Shown here in pieces: positions 34,410-42,074 of a stretch of 64,000 nucleotides of DNA (position 1 is the first letter of the stretch; each line of letters opens with the position of its first letter). The stretch is taken from contig JAJYNP010000022.1 in assembly GCA_021786265.1 (NCBI GenBank), positions 10,264 to 74,263 of the forward strand. Reading direction: 5' to 3'. Source of the stretch: Chloroflexota bacterium (GTDB lineage: Bacteria > Chloroflexota > Limnocylindria > Limnocylindrales > CSP1-4). The position numbers and the translations under genes were made by a program. Under the pieces are notes generated by a model. That model searched no databases. It had not been told where the DNA came from and saw only the letters and a program-made list of their open reading frames with translations.

Positions 34410-36182
34410 ATGGCGATCCATTATCTGGACGTCGACGACGAGGTGACCACGGCCGTGGCCCGCCTTCGAGCGTCGGGCGAGCCGCACGTGGCGCTCGTGC
34501 TGCCGGCCGGATCGCGCGTCGCGACGAGCCGGATCAACTTCCGCCTGCTTGCGCGCGAGGCGGCGGCGCGGGACCGGCGGCTCGCGATCGTCGCCCCCGA
34601 GACGGCGGTGCGGGCCATCTCGATCGCCGCGGGGCTGCCCGCGTACGCCACGGTGGCCGCCTACGAGGCGGCGCTGGCCGACGAGCTCGAGCAGGAGGCG
34701 CGCGAGCGTCGCGGACCGCCCGGTGGCCCCGAACCGGGCGCCGGCGGGCGGCAGTTCCGGCGCTCGGGGGACGCGCATGCCGGGGGTGCTGGCGACGCCG
34801 CGGCGCTCGACGCCACGGGGATGCCCGCTGCCCTCCCTCTCGTGACGCCGCCGGCGACGGAGGTCCGCCCGACGCCGGGCGAAGGCGACGGTGCCGCCGG
34901 CGGGGGGACGGGCGCGCGCGCCGCCGGCACGACGGGCCCGGACCGGGGCGCACCCACCAGAACGGGACCCCGCTCGGCGGGTGCCCTGCCGGTAGCCGGG
35001 CCGGTCCGCCACGAACCGCGGCGGCGGCGCTGGCTGGTGCCCGTCCTGGTCGTGCTGCTGCTCCTCGTCGCCGGGGGTGGCGCGGGCGCGTACCTGGTGC
35101 TGCCGAGCGCGCGGATCGTGGTGACGCCGGTGGGCATCGTCCAGGGCCCGATCTCGCTGCAGGTCACCGCCGATCCGGCCGCCACCTCGGTCGACCAGGC
35201 GAACCTGGTGATCCCGGCCCAGCAGGTGCCGCTGCCGCTCTCCGTGCAGGGCACGTTCCCGGCCACCGGTCAGAAGGTGGATCTCACCCCGGCCACGGGG
35301 ACCGTGACCTTCACCAGCAACGACACCATCGATCCGGTCACCATCCCAGCCGGCACCACCGTCGGAACCGGCGCCGGCATCGAGTTCCTCACCCAGACGA
35401 CGGTGATCACGCCGCGGGCGACCGTGACCGGCACCACGATCAATCCGGGGCGGGCGAGCACCGGCGTGCAGGCCGTCGCCCCCGGGCCCGGCGGCAACGT
35501 CCCCGCACACGCCATCGCGGTCGCGCCAACCCGCCTGCAGGCCTTCCAGGTCTCCGTCGATAACGCGGCCGCGACCACCGGTGGAACCCGCACCGTGACG
35601 AAGGTCATCAGCCAGCAGGATTACGATGCCGCGGTGAAGCAACTCGGGTCCCGCATCGCCGCGCAGCTGTCGACCGCGGCGGCCAACCCCTCCCTGGCCC
35701 CGGCGGGCACCACCGTCATCCCGGCCACCGCGTCCCTCGGCGCCGTCACCACCGCCCCGGCCGCCACCGCACTGGTCGGCACGCAGAACGCGTCGTTCCA
35801 GCTGACGGCGACCGCCACCGGCACGGTCGTCGCGGTCTCGCAGCAGCCGCTGGCCGGGCTCGCCGCCTCCCGCCTCGAGCAGCAGGTCCCGTCAGGCTGG
35901 TCGCTGTTCCCCGACTCCATCCGGACCACCGTGAGCGACGCGAGCGTCCAGGACGGGCACGTGACCTTCACCGTGACGGCACAGGGGGAGCGGTGGCACC
36001 CGGTCGGCGCGGCCGCGCTGCTGGCCCAGGTGAAGGGCAGGAGCGTCGCCGACGCCCGCGCGATCCTGCAGCAGTACGGCGAGGTTTCCATCTCCACGTG
36101 GCCGTCGTTCGTGAGCACCATCCCGACCCTGGACTTCCGGGTATCGCTCACGGTCGCGCAGCCCAGGCGGTCCGGATCGTGA
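34410..36182 (+). CDS. 'Baseplate J/gp47'-type single-pass membrane protein
   Basis: This protein has 590 residues. Residues 1-95 form a small Rossmann-like cytoplasmic domain (EPHVALVLPAGSRVATSRIN). A Gly/Ala/Pro-rich linker (~100-205) leads to one membrane helix (about 210-230, LVPVLVVLLLLVAGGGAGAY). The rest is an extracellular beta-rich region containing the gp47-like pattern FTSNDTIDPVTIPAGTTVGT and GRASTGVQAVAPGPGGNVPA. Tailless bacteria of several phyla encode such proteins; their role is not established. The start is 15 nt after the FtsA/PilM-like gene, and the stop overlaps ruvX (GTGA). Confidence 0.75.
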   Translation: MAIHYLDVDDEVTTAVARLRASGEPHVALVLPAGSRVATSRINFRLLAREAAARDRRLAIVAPETAVRAISIAAGLPAYATVAAYEAALADELEQEARERRGPPGGPEPGAGGRQFRRSGDAHAGGAGDAAALDATGMPAALPLVTPPATEVRPTPGEGDGAAGGGTGARAAGTTGPDRGAPTRTGPRSAGALPVAGPVRHEPRRRRWLVPVLVVLLLLVAGGGAGAYLVLPSARIVVTPVGIVQGPISLQVTADPAATSVDQANLVIPAQQVPLPLSVQGTFPATGQKVDLTPATGTVTFTSNDTIDPVTIPAGTTVGTGAGIEFLTQTTVITPRATVTGTTINPGRASTGVQAVAPGPGGNVPAHAIAVAPTRLQAFQVSVDNAAATTGGTRTVTKVISQQDYDAAVKQLGSRIAAQLSTAAANPSLAPAGTTVIPATASLGAVTTAPAATALVGTQNASFQLTATATGTVVAVSQQPLAGLAASRLEQQVPSGWSLFPDSIRTTVSDASVQDGHVTFTVTAQGERWHPVGAAALLAQVKGRSVADARAILQQYGEVSISTWPSFVSTIPTLDFRVSLTVAQPRRSGS

Positions 36183-36655
36183 CCCGGCTCCTCGGGCTCG
36201 ACGTGGGCGACCGGAGGCTCGGCGTGGCGATCGGGGACGACACATCCGGAACGATCCGGCCGCTTGCCACGCTGCGCCGCGGGACGCTGGAGGAGGACGC
36301 GGTCCGCCTGACCCGCCTTGCGATGGAACAGCGCGCCGGCGAGCTGGTCGTCGGCCTGCCGCTCGACATGAGCGGCGGCGAGGGCGAGCAGGCGCGGCGC
36401 ACGCGCACCTGGGCCTCCGAGATGACGGCGCGCACGGGCCTGCCCGTCACCTGGCGGGACGAACGGCTGACGACGGAGGCCGCGGAAGCCACCCAGCCGC
36501 CGCTGCGCCGGGATCGCGCCAGTGGGCGTCCGACCCGGTCCGCCATCCGATCGCGCCGGGTGCGAGTGGACCGCGAGGCCGCCGCGCGGATCCTGCGGGC
36601 AGAGCTCGACGCGCGGGCCGGCGAGGATCATCGGCCGACGGCAGCGGAGGCATGA
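36179..36655 (+). CDS. ruvX: Holliday junction resolvase-like protein RuvX/YqgF
   Basis: At 158 residues this is an RNase H-fold nuclease with GLDVGDRRLGVAIGDD (first catalytic Asp), VVGLPLDMSGGEGEQA and WRDERLTTEAAE. The usual C-terminal DSxAA block is VDREAAARILRAELD. In bacteria YqgF processes 16S/23S rRNA ends and may cut junctions. The GTG overlaps the previous stop, and the stop overlaps the mltG ATG, so all four genes are one coupled unit. Confidence 0.88.
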   Translation: MTRLLGLDVGDRRLGVAIGDDTSGTIRPLATLRRGTLEEDAVRLTRLAMEQRAGELVVGLPLDMSGGEGEQARRTRTWASEMTARTGLPVTWRDERLTTEAAEATQPPLRRDRASGRPTRSAIRSRRVRVDREAAARILRAELDARAGEDHRPTAAEA

Positions 36656-37923
36656 CCACGCAACGATCTGCCCCCGGGGTCCGCAGCGGCCGCTACGTGC
36701 CGCGCCCGCCGGCCGCGCCGAGGGGCTCCCGGCGGGGCCGCATCGCCGGCGCCGTCGCCGTGCTCGCGCTGGCCGGGGCCCTTCTCTGGGGGCTCACCTC
36801 GCTCGCGATCGGCCCGGCGGTCAACCGGCTGGTCTTCAGCATGGCGGAGAGCAACCCCTCGCTGCTCCACCTTGGTCCCGTGGCGAGCATCGTGCGGAAC
36901 CAGCTCGGCAGCGACCTCTCCGATCCGGCGGGCACGGATCCGACGGTCGTCCACTTCGCCGTGCCGCTCGGCGCCACGGCGACCGACGTCGCCCGCGACC
37001 TGGCGCAGGCGGGCCTGGTCCGTGACCAGTTCGCCGTCACGTACCTGGTCATCACCGAGGGGCTGTCGGGCAACATCGAGGCGGGTGCCTACGACCTGAG
37101 CGCAACCATGACCCCGCAGGCCATCCTGGCCAGGCTGCAGCTGGCACCGGTCAAGACCGTCACGGTCCAGCTTCGGGAGGGGCTCCGGATCGAGCAGATC
37201 ACGGCCTACCTGGAGACGCTCCCGCTCAAGATGGACGTGCACGCGTTCTACGAGCTCGCGATGCACCCACCCGCCTCCATCGTCTCGGCCTATCCGTTCC
37301 TCTCGACGCTCCCCGCCGGCCACTCGCTCGAGGGGTTCCTGGGCGCGGGGACCTTCGACGTGTACGAGGACGTCACGCCCGAGGCGCTGCTGCGCGACCT
37401 GCTCGACCAGTGGCAGACGGAGATCGGGATGGGACCCGTGCAGGCGGCGGAGAAGGCGGGCAAGAACTTCTACCAGGTGCTGAGCCTCGCCAGTCTCGTC
37501 GAGCAGGAGGCACGGGTCGATTCGGAGCGTCCGCTGATCGCCGGCGTCTACGAGAATCGCCTCACCAGGGGCATGCTGCTGAACGCGGATCCGACCGTGA
37601 TCTACGGCTGGGACACCGCACAGCTCCGAAAGACGCCGTTCGACCAGTGGCAGAACTACGTCTTCTGGAACGCCCTGGCGAGCCCCGGCACGGTCAAGCT
37701 GCCCAGGGACCTGCAGGGCTTCCAGACCTACGTGAACGCCGGCATGATCCCGTGGCCCATCTGCACCCCGAGCCTCGCGTCCATCCGTGCCGCCCTCGAT
37801 CCCGACACGAGCACCGGTTACCTCTACTTCCTGGCCAAGAACGACGCATCCCACACGCACGCGTTCGCCAGGACCTACGCGGAGCAGCTCGCCAACATGC
37901 GAAAGTACGGGTATATCCGCTAG
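36652..37923 (+). CDS. mltG: Endolytic murein transglycosylase MltG
   Basis: This is a 423-residue YceG family protein. One N-terminal membrane helix (about 27-50) follows a basic cytoplasmic tail. A LysM-like subdomain is followed by the catalytic domain with LSLASLVEQEARVDSERPLIAGVYENRL, where the first Glu of VEQE is the catalytic acid, and LLNADPTVIYG. The usual LEGFLFPDTY is LEGFLGAGTFDVY. MltG cuts nascent glycan strands and sets their length. Linkage to ruvX is common in bacteria. Confidence 0.93.
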   Translation: MTTQRSAPGVRSGRYVPRPPAAPRGSRRGRIAGAVAVLALAGALLWGLTSLAIGPAVNRLVFSMAESNPSLLHLGPVASIVRNQLGSDLSDPAGTDPTVVHFAVPLGATATDVARDLAQAGLVRDQFAVTYLVITEGLSGNIEAGAYDLSATMTPQAILARLQLAPVKTVTVQLREGLRIEQITAYLETLPLKMDVHAFYELAMHPPASIVSAYPFLSTLPAGHSLEGFLGAGTFDVYEDVTPEALLRDLLDQWQTEIGMGPVQAAEKAGKNFYQVLSLASLVEQEARVDSERPLIAGVYENRLTRGMLLNADPTVIYGWDTAQLRKTPFDQWQNYVFWNALASPGTVKLPRDLQGFQTYVNAGMIPWPICTPSLASIRAALDPDTSTGYLYFLAKNDASHTHAFARTYAEQLANMRKYGYIR

Positions 37924-38060
37924 GCAGGTTGCACATGGACGCGTTCTCGTGGTGGAGGGGCGCGACCAGGGGCGACGAACGAGTCGCGAGCAGTCGGCCA
38001 TATCCGCTCGACCCGGGAGGAGGGTCTCGTGCCATGTGCGCCCCGAACCGCTCCCTTCCC

Positions 38061-38133
38061 CGGCTCTACGGAGCCGTCGGCGGTTTTCGCCTGCGGGCGA
38101 CTCGCGTCCCCGCCACGTACACGCGCCGGGGAC
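38061..38133. terminator. Hairpin cluster between convergent mltG and the GGDEF gene
   Basis: CGGCTC-TACG-GAGCCG (38061-38076) is a 6-bp stem. GGCG/CGCC (38079-38091) is a small stem, and GTCCCCG/CGGGGAC (38106-38112, 38127-38133) is a 7-bp stem. They lie in the 239-bp gap 37924-38162 between convergent genes and could terminate both. No T-tract follows, and no gene is visible in this gap. Confidence 0.4.
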
Positions 38134-38162
38134 GGGCCGCCTTCCTCCCCAGCGACCGTTGC

Positions 38163-39305
38163 TCAGTCGATCGTCAAGGCGGGGGCGGCACCGTCGCGGA
38201 CCCGCGGCCGCTTGATCTCGTAGAGGGCGGCGTCTGCCCGCGACGTGATGCCCAGGGGCTCATCACCCGGCTGGGCGTAGGCGATGCCGATCGATGCCCG
38301 GATGTTCCCCGCCCCCGGCACCTCCGCCTCGATGTGGTGACCGAGCCGTGCCGCGAGCGCCTCGGGGTCGCCGCTCGGCAAGAGTGCGGCGAACTCGTCG
38401 CCGCCCAGATGGTAGACGCGGTCCCCGGCACGCACCTTCGAGCGAAGCGCGGCGGCGGTCGCCCGCAGCGCCCGGTCGCCGGCTGGATGGCCGAACGTGT
38501 CATTCACGGCCTTGAGGCCATCCACATCGATCATGGCCAGGAGAAGCCTGTGACTCCGGCGACGGTCGGTGAGCACGGCCGCCAGGTCTGCCTCGAACGC
38601 CCGCCGGTTGCCGAGGCCGGTGAGCGGATCGATGAGCGCCTCGGTCCGGTGGCGCGACGCCTCTCGCCGGCTCCAGCCAAGCCGTCGTTCGGTTCGCCGG
38701 AGGTCGTGGCGCAGGCCGGAGGCCAGCAGCGACGTTGTGAAGCCGGCCAGAACGCAGACCGTGGCCACGGTGACGAGCGTGGCCACGTCCGGCCTGCTCG
38801 GGGTGGCATCCGCGAGCGCCACGACCAGGAGCCCGAGGAAGGTCACCGCGAGTGTCAGGAGCGTCATGCGCCGCGAGGTGAAGAGTGCCGCCGCCAGCTC
38901 GAGCGCGACGTAGCCCGAGAGGTACGGACTGGCGATCGCCCCGGTCGTGACGACATAGCCGGTCTGCAGCGTGATCGCGGCCACGAGCGCGACGTGGGAG
39001 ATGGCGCGGGTGAGCGTCGAGCTCGGTGTGACGACCAGGGCGATGGACCCGAGCGCGGTCACGGCGAGCAGGGCCGCATGCGGGCTCGCCACCGATGGCG
39101 CGGCGACCAGCGGCCAGGTCAGCAGCTGCACCCCGGCGGCGAAGAGACCGAGCAGTCCGAGCACGCGCGCGAGACCGACCGATTGGGGCCAGGTCATCAG
39201 CCGCTGCTCGAGGCGGAGCACCATGCGCGTGAGCCGCGAGCTTCGAGTGTGTGCCGACGTGACCAGTCCGAGGGGCCCCGTGGCGGGACGGCGGCCCTGT
39301 GCCAT
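38163..39305 (-). CDS. Membrane-bound diguanylate cyclase (GGDEF)
   Basis: At 380 residues, the protein has about six hydrophobic helices in residues ~40-190 forming an uncharacterised sensor. A short coiled linker follows, then a GGDEF domain (~225-375) with DPLTGLGNRRAFEADL, DVDGLKAVNDTFGHPAGD and intact active site LGGDEFAALL. It should make c-di-GMP from two GTP. I see no RxxD inhibitory site before the active site. The ATG overlaps the stop of the XRE gene by 1 nt (TGATG), so expression is coupled to that regulator. Confidence 0.9.
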   Translation of the reverse strand: MAQGRRPATGPLGLVTSAHTRSSRLTRMVLRLEQRLMTWPQSVGLARVLGLLGLFAAGVQLLTWPLVAAPSVASPHAALLAVTALGSIALVVTPSSTLTRAISHVALVAAITLQTGYVVTTGAIASPYLSGYVALELAAALFTSRRMTLLTLAVTFLGLLVVALADATPSRPDVATLVTVATVCVLAGFTTSLLASGLRHDLRRTERRLGWSRREASRHRTEALIDPLTGLGNRRAFEADLAAVLTDRRRSHRLLLAMIDVDGLKAVNDTFGHPAGDRALRATAAALRSKVRAGDRVYHLGGDEFAALLPSGDPEALAARLGHHIEAEVPGAGNIRASIGIAYAQPGDEPLGITSRADAALYEIKRPRVRDGAAPALTID

Positions 39306-39520
39306 CACTCGACCGTCCCGTCGTCGACGAACGTCGAGGCGGGGACGCCCAGCACCTCGGCGGTCCGCTCGAGCCACGCCTTCGGTGGCCGGCGACGACC
39401 CTGGGAGTACGAATAGACCGTGACCCGCGCCACCCCGGTGCACCCGGCAAGCCATGTCAACGAGCGACCTTGCGAGGCCAGGACCTCGGCCCAACGGTAG
39501 CGCCGAAGCGGTGCATGCAT
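39305..39520 (-). CDS. XRE-family HTH regulator, 71 aa
   Basis: The protein is essentially one helix-turn-helix: WAEVLASQGRSLTWLAGCTG, VARVTVYSYSQGRRRPPKAW, LERTAEVLGVPASTFV. The second part is the recognition helix. The ATG at 39520 is 9 nt from a TATGTT box (complement of 39530-39535) that overlaps the left half of the palindrome at 39531-39555, which implies autoregulation. It is the first gene of a two-gene unit with the diguanylate cyclase. Confidence 0.75.
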   Translation of the reverse strand: MHAPLRRYRWAEVLASQGRSLTWLAGCTGVARVTVYSYSQGRRRPPKAWLERTAEVLGVPASTFVDDGTVE

Positions 39521-39530
39521 ACCGTCGCGA

Positions 39531-39555
39531 ACATATGCCGCGTGTAGCGATATGT
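39531..39555. promoter_or_regulatory. Palindromic operator between divergent XRE regulators
   Basis: ACATATGC (39531-39538) and GCGATATGT (39547-39555) form an inverted repeat with ACATAT/ATATGT arms, unusually AT-rich for this genome. The left arm overlaps the -10 box of the leftward gene. A rightward -10 box (TACGCT, 39559-39564) follows the right arm and is 9 nt from the ATG at 39574. One regulator, or both, probably binds here. Confidence 0.55.
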
Positions 39556-39573
39556 CAATACGCTTCTGGCGCT

Positions 39574-39930
39574 ATGGAGAACGACGAGGCCAAGGCGCGT
39601 GGAGCGGCGCTGCGGGGCTACCTGCTCCGGGTCATGGCAGCGGCCGGGGTGCGCTCGTTTGCCGAACTCGCACGACGGGCGGGCATCCGCGAGAACACGA
39701 TTGTCGAGTGGTGGTCGAAGGGGAAGGTGCCCTCCAATGACTCACTCGGCAAGATCGCTCGGGCGCTCGGTCTCCCCGGCGGCGCGAGCGACCTCATCGC
39801 CGCCTACGAGGGACGGCGGGCCGGTCCCGGCCGGTTCGTCACGGACGCGGATCTCGAAGCGATGCTGGCGCGCGTGGCCGAGACGGCAGCCCGGCGAGTC
39901 CTCGAAGGGCGAGAGGATTATGACGGATGA
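39574..39930 (+). CDS. XRE-family HTH regulator, 118 aa
   Basis: An N-terminal HTH (SFAELARRAGIRENTIVEWW, then SKGKVPSNDSLGKIARALGL) is followed by an alpha-helical acidic/Arg-rich tail (TDADLEAMLARVAETAARRV) that may dimerise or sense a signal. The start at ATG 39574 is preferred over upstream in-frame codons because it follows the TACGCT box by 9 nt. It is divergent from the 71-aa XRE regulator and shares its operator. Target genes beyond this locus cannot be inferred. Confidence 0.75.
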   Translation: MENDEAKARGAALRGYLLRVMAAAGVRSFAELARRAGIRENTIVEWWSKGKVPSNDSLGKIARALGLPGGASDLIAAYEGRRAGPGRFVTDADLEAMLARVAETAARRVLEGREDYDG

Positions 39931-40006
39931 GCACTGCCCGGCTCGGATGATGCCCGCCAGCGGCCCGCGTCCCTTTCCGGAACGGCCGCCTTCTTAGACG
40001 AGCAAT

Positions 40007-40032
40007 GCGGGCGACCGCGCCCGCCCTATGCT
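40007..40032 (+). promoter_or_regulatory. Hairpin followed by -10 box upstream of the M24 peptidase
   Basis: GCGGGCG (40007-40013) pairs with CGCCCGC (40018-40024) around ACCG and may end the XRE transcript. TATGCT at 40027-40032 is a candidate -10 for the next gene, 88 nt before its start. The 190-bp gap 39931-40120 holds nothing else I can name. Confidence 0.4.
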
Positions 40033-40120
40033 GGGATCGCGCCGAGATGCGAGGCCGCAGTGATCGAGCGCCCTCTCCGGCCTGGCCGGGCGGAGGTTCT
40101 GTAACCGACTATCAGGAAGA

Positions 40121-41362
40121 GTGGCACATCCGGTGATCGACCTGTTACTCGCTTCCCGCTCGGCGGGGTTGCCCTCCAGCGACGACCTGGCCCTCTGGAA
40201 GGCGGCCGACCTGGCCGCCCGCCCGGCCCGCCTGGCCCGCCTGCGCGACCGGCTCGAGCAGGAGGCGGTCGACGCCTACCTGGGCGTGAGTCGCGAGAAC
40301 ACCCGCTACCTCACAGGCTTCGCCCTCGGGGAGGGCGAGGAGAAGGTCGCCGGCGACTCCGGTCGCTTCCTGGTATCGGGCGACGACGTGGTGGTACTCG
40401 CCGATACCCGGTACCTGGAGCAGGCTGCCGAGGAATGCCCCGGCGCCCGCATCGAGGAGTCCTACTACGACCTGCCCGACCGCTGGCCGGGCATCCTGGC
40501 CGGGCTACGCGGTCGGGGCGGCGGCCCCGTGCGCAGAATCGCCGTCGAGGCCGACCTGGTGAGCCAGGCCCTCTGGACGCGCCTCCAGGCCGCCGCGCCG
40601 GAGGTCGAGCTCGTCGCGGCGGACGGGTGGGTGGAGGAGCTGCGGGCGGTCAAGGAGCCCGCCGAGCTGGAGCGGATCGCCGCCGCATGCGCGGTCGCGG
40701 ACGCCGCCCTCGAGCGACTGCTGCCGGCGATCCGCCCGGGGGTCGCCGAGCGCGAGCTGGCGCTCCAGCTGGAGTGGGAGATGCGGACCAACGGCGCCGA
40801 GGCGCTGGCGTTCGACGTGACGTGCCTCTCGGGGCCGCGGGCCGCGCTCCCGCACGGCTCGCCCGGCGAGCGCCGGGTCGCCCCCGGGGAGGTGCTGCTG
40901 TTCGACTTCGGTGCCCAGGTGGCGGGGTACCGGAGCGACATGACGCGCACCCTGTTCGTGGGAACGCCGGCCGCGCGGGACGTGGAGCTGTACCACCTCG
41001 TGGCCCGTGCCCAGGAGGCCGCGTTCGACGCGTTGCTTCGCGCCGCGCGTGCGCATGCGGCACCCACGGGCGTCGCGGTCGATGCCGCGGCGCGCGAGGT
41101 GATCGCCGCGGGCGGTCACGGCGAGCATTTCGGCCACGGGCTCGGGCACGGGATCGGGCTCGCGACCCACGAGGTCCCCTCGCTGAGCCGCCGTGCGGTG
41201 CCTGCCCCGTTGCCGTGGCCCACGGTCTTCTCGATCGAGCCCGGGATCTACCTGCCCGGACAGACCGGGATCCGGATCGAGGACCTGGTGACCTTCGACG
41301 CCGGGGCCGGGCTGGTCGAGCGCTTGACGGGGTTCCCGCGCGAGGTGACGGTCGTCGGGTGA
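40121..41362 (+). CDS. M24-family Xaa-Pro peptidase
   Basis: This 413-residue protein has an N-terminal creatinase-like domain (YLGVSRENTRYLTGFALGEG) and a pita-bread metallopeptidase domain. The binuclear metal ligands are visible as FDFGAQVAGYRSDMTRT (two Asp), GHGLGHGIGLATHEVP (His), FSIEPGIYLP (Glu) and GIRIEDLV (Glu). It removes residues before or at proline from short peptides in the cytoplasm. GTG 40121 has AGGAAG just upstream; an in-frame GTG at 40133 is an alternative. Its position directly before efp is common in bacteria. Confidence 0.9.
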   Translation: MAHPVIDLLLASRSAGLPSSDDLALWKAADLAARPARLARLRDRLEQEAVDAYLGVSRENTRYLTGFALGEGEEKVAGDSGRFLVSGDDVVVLADTRYLEQAAEECPGARIEESYYDLPDRWPGILAGLRGRGGGPVRRIAVEADLVSQALWTRLQAAAPEVELVAADGWVEELRAVKEPAELERIAAACAVADAALERLLPAIRPGVAERELALQLEWEMRTNGAEALAFDVTCLSGPRAALPHGSPGERRVAPGEVLLFDFGAQVAGYRSDMTRTLFVGTPAARDVELYHLVARAQEAAFDALLRAARAHAAPTGVAVDAAAREVIAAGGHGEHFGHGLGHGIGLATHEVPSLSRRAVPAPLPWPTVFSIEPGIYLPGQTGIRIEDLVTFDAGAGLVERLTGFPREVTVVG

Positions 41363-41391
41363 TCGGAGCGTAAGGGACTCGCTGCCCCGGG

Positions 41392-41397
41392 TACAAT
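41392..41397 (+). promoter_or_regulatory. -10 box of efp, with a leader and Shine-Dalgarno
   Basis: TACAAT is 67 nt before the ATG at 41465. AGGAG at 41449-41453 is the Shine-Dalgarno, 11 nt from the ATG. Unlike most first genes here, efp therefore has a 5' leader of about 60 nt. Confidence 0.55.
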
Positions 41398-41464
41398 CCG
41401 TGCACGCACCGACATGTCTCGGGCCGCGGCCTGCGGCTGCCCACTGACAGGAGTCATCCCCACC

Positions 41465-42022
41465 ATGGTCTCGACCGGCGACCTGCGCAAGGGGATCGTC
41501 ATCGAGCTCGACGGCGAGCTCTGGCAGATCCTCGACTACCACCACATCAAGATGGGCCGCGGATCCGCGCAGGTTCGCATCAAGCTCAAGAACGTGAAGC
41601 GCGGCCAGACGGTCGAGCGGTCCTTTCAGGCCGGCGACAAGTGGCCGCGGGCCCACCTCGATCGCCGGCAGGTCCAGTTCCTCTACCGGGACGGCAGCGA
41701 CTTCCACTTCATGGACACCGACTCGTTCGACCAGTTCACCCTGGCCGCCGAACAGCTCGGGGATGCCGTGTCGTATCTCCAGGACGGCATGATGCTCGAC
41801 CGCACCAGCTACGAGGGCGAGACGATCGGCGTCGAGCTCCCGATCACGGTGGACATGGTCGTGGCCGAGACGGAGCCGGGCTTCGCGGGCGACACGGCGA
41901 CCGGGGCCCGCAAGCCCGCCACCACCCGGACGGGGCTCACGGTGCAGGTGCCCCTCTTCGTGAACGAGGGGGACACCATCCGCATCGACACCCGCACTGG
42001 CGAGTACCTGACCCGGGTGTGA
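41465..42022 (+). CDS. efp: Translation elongation factor P
   Basis: This EF-P has 185 residues and the normal three beta-barrel domains (KOW-like ~1-65, OB ~66-130, OB C-terminal ~131-185 ending GDTIRIDTRTGEYLTRV). EF-P rescues ribosomes stalled at polyproline. The domain I tip reads IKMGRGSAQVR, so the tip residue is Arg32 where E. coli-type proteins have Lys34. The ATG at 41465 is preferred over upstream in-frame codons for its Shine-Dalgarno and because EF-P proteins begin 'M(V/I)S..D(L/F)R.G'. Confidence 0.95.
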   Translation: MVSTGDLRKGIVIELDGELWQILDYHHIKMGRGSAQVRIKLKNVKRGQTVERSFQAGDKWPRAHLDRRQVQFLYRDGSDFHFMDTDSFDQFTLAAEQLGDAVSYLQDGMMLDRTSYEGETIGVELPITVDMVVAETEPGFAGDTATGARKPATTRTGLTVQVPLFVNEGDTIRIDTRTGEYLTRV

Positions 42023-42074
42023 CGGGCGCGTTCCCGGCGGTACCCGCCGGTCGCCGGCTGGCAGGGCCGGGCCG

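Noticed and set aside
38061..38133. Possible c-di-GMP or guanidine riboswitch near the GGDEF gene
   Set aside because: The element is downstream of the GGDEF gene, not in its leader, and lacks the conserved core bases of either class.
37410..39416. A 668-codon + strand frame spanning the end of mltG to the XRE genes
   Set aside because: It is out of frame with mltG, antisense to the GGDEF gene, and low-complexity; both real genes have clear motifs.
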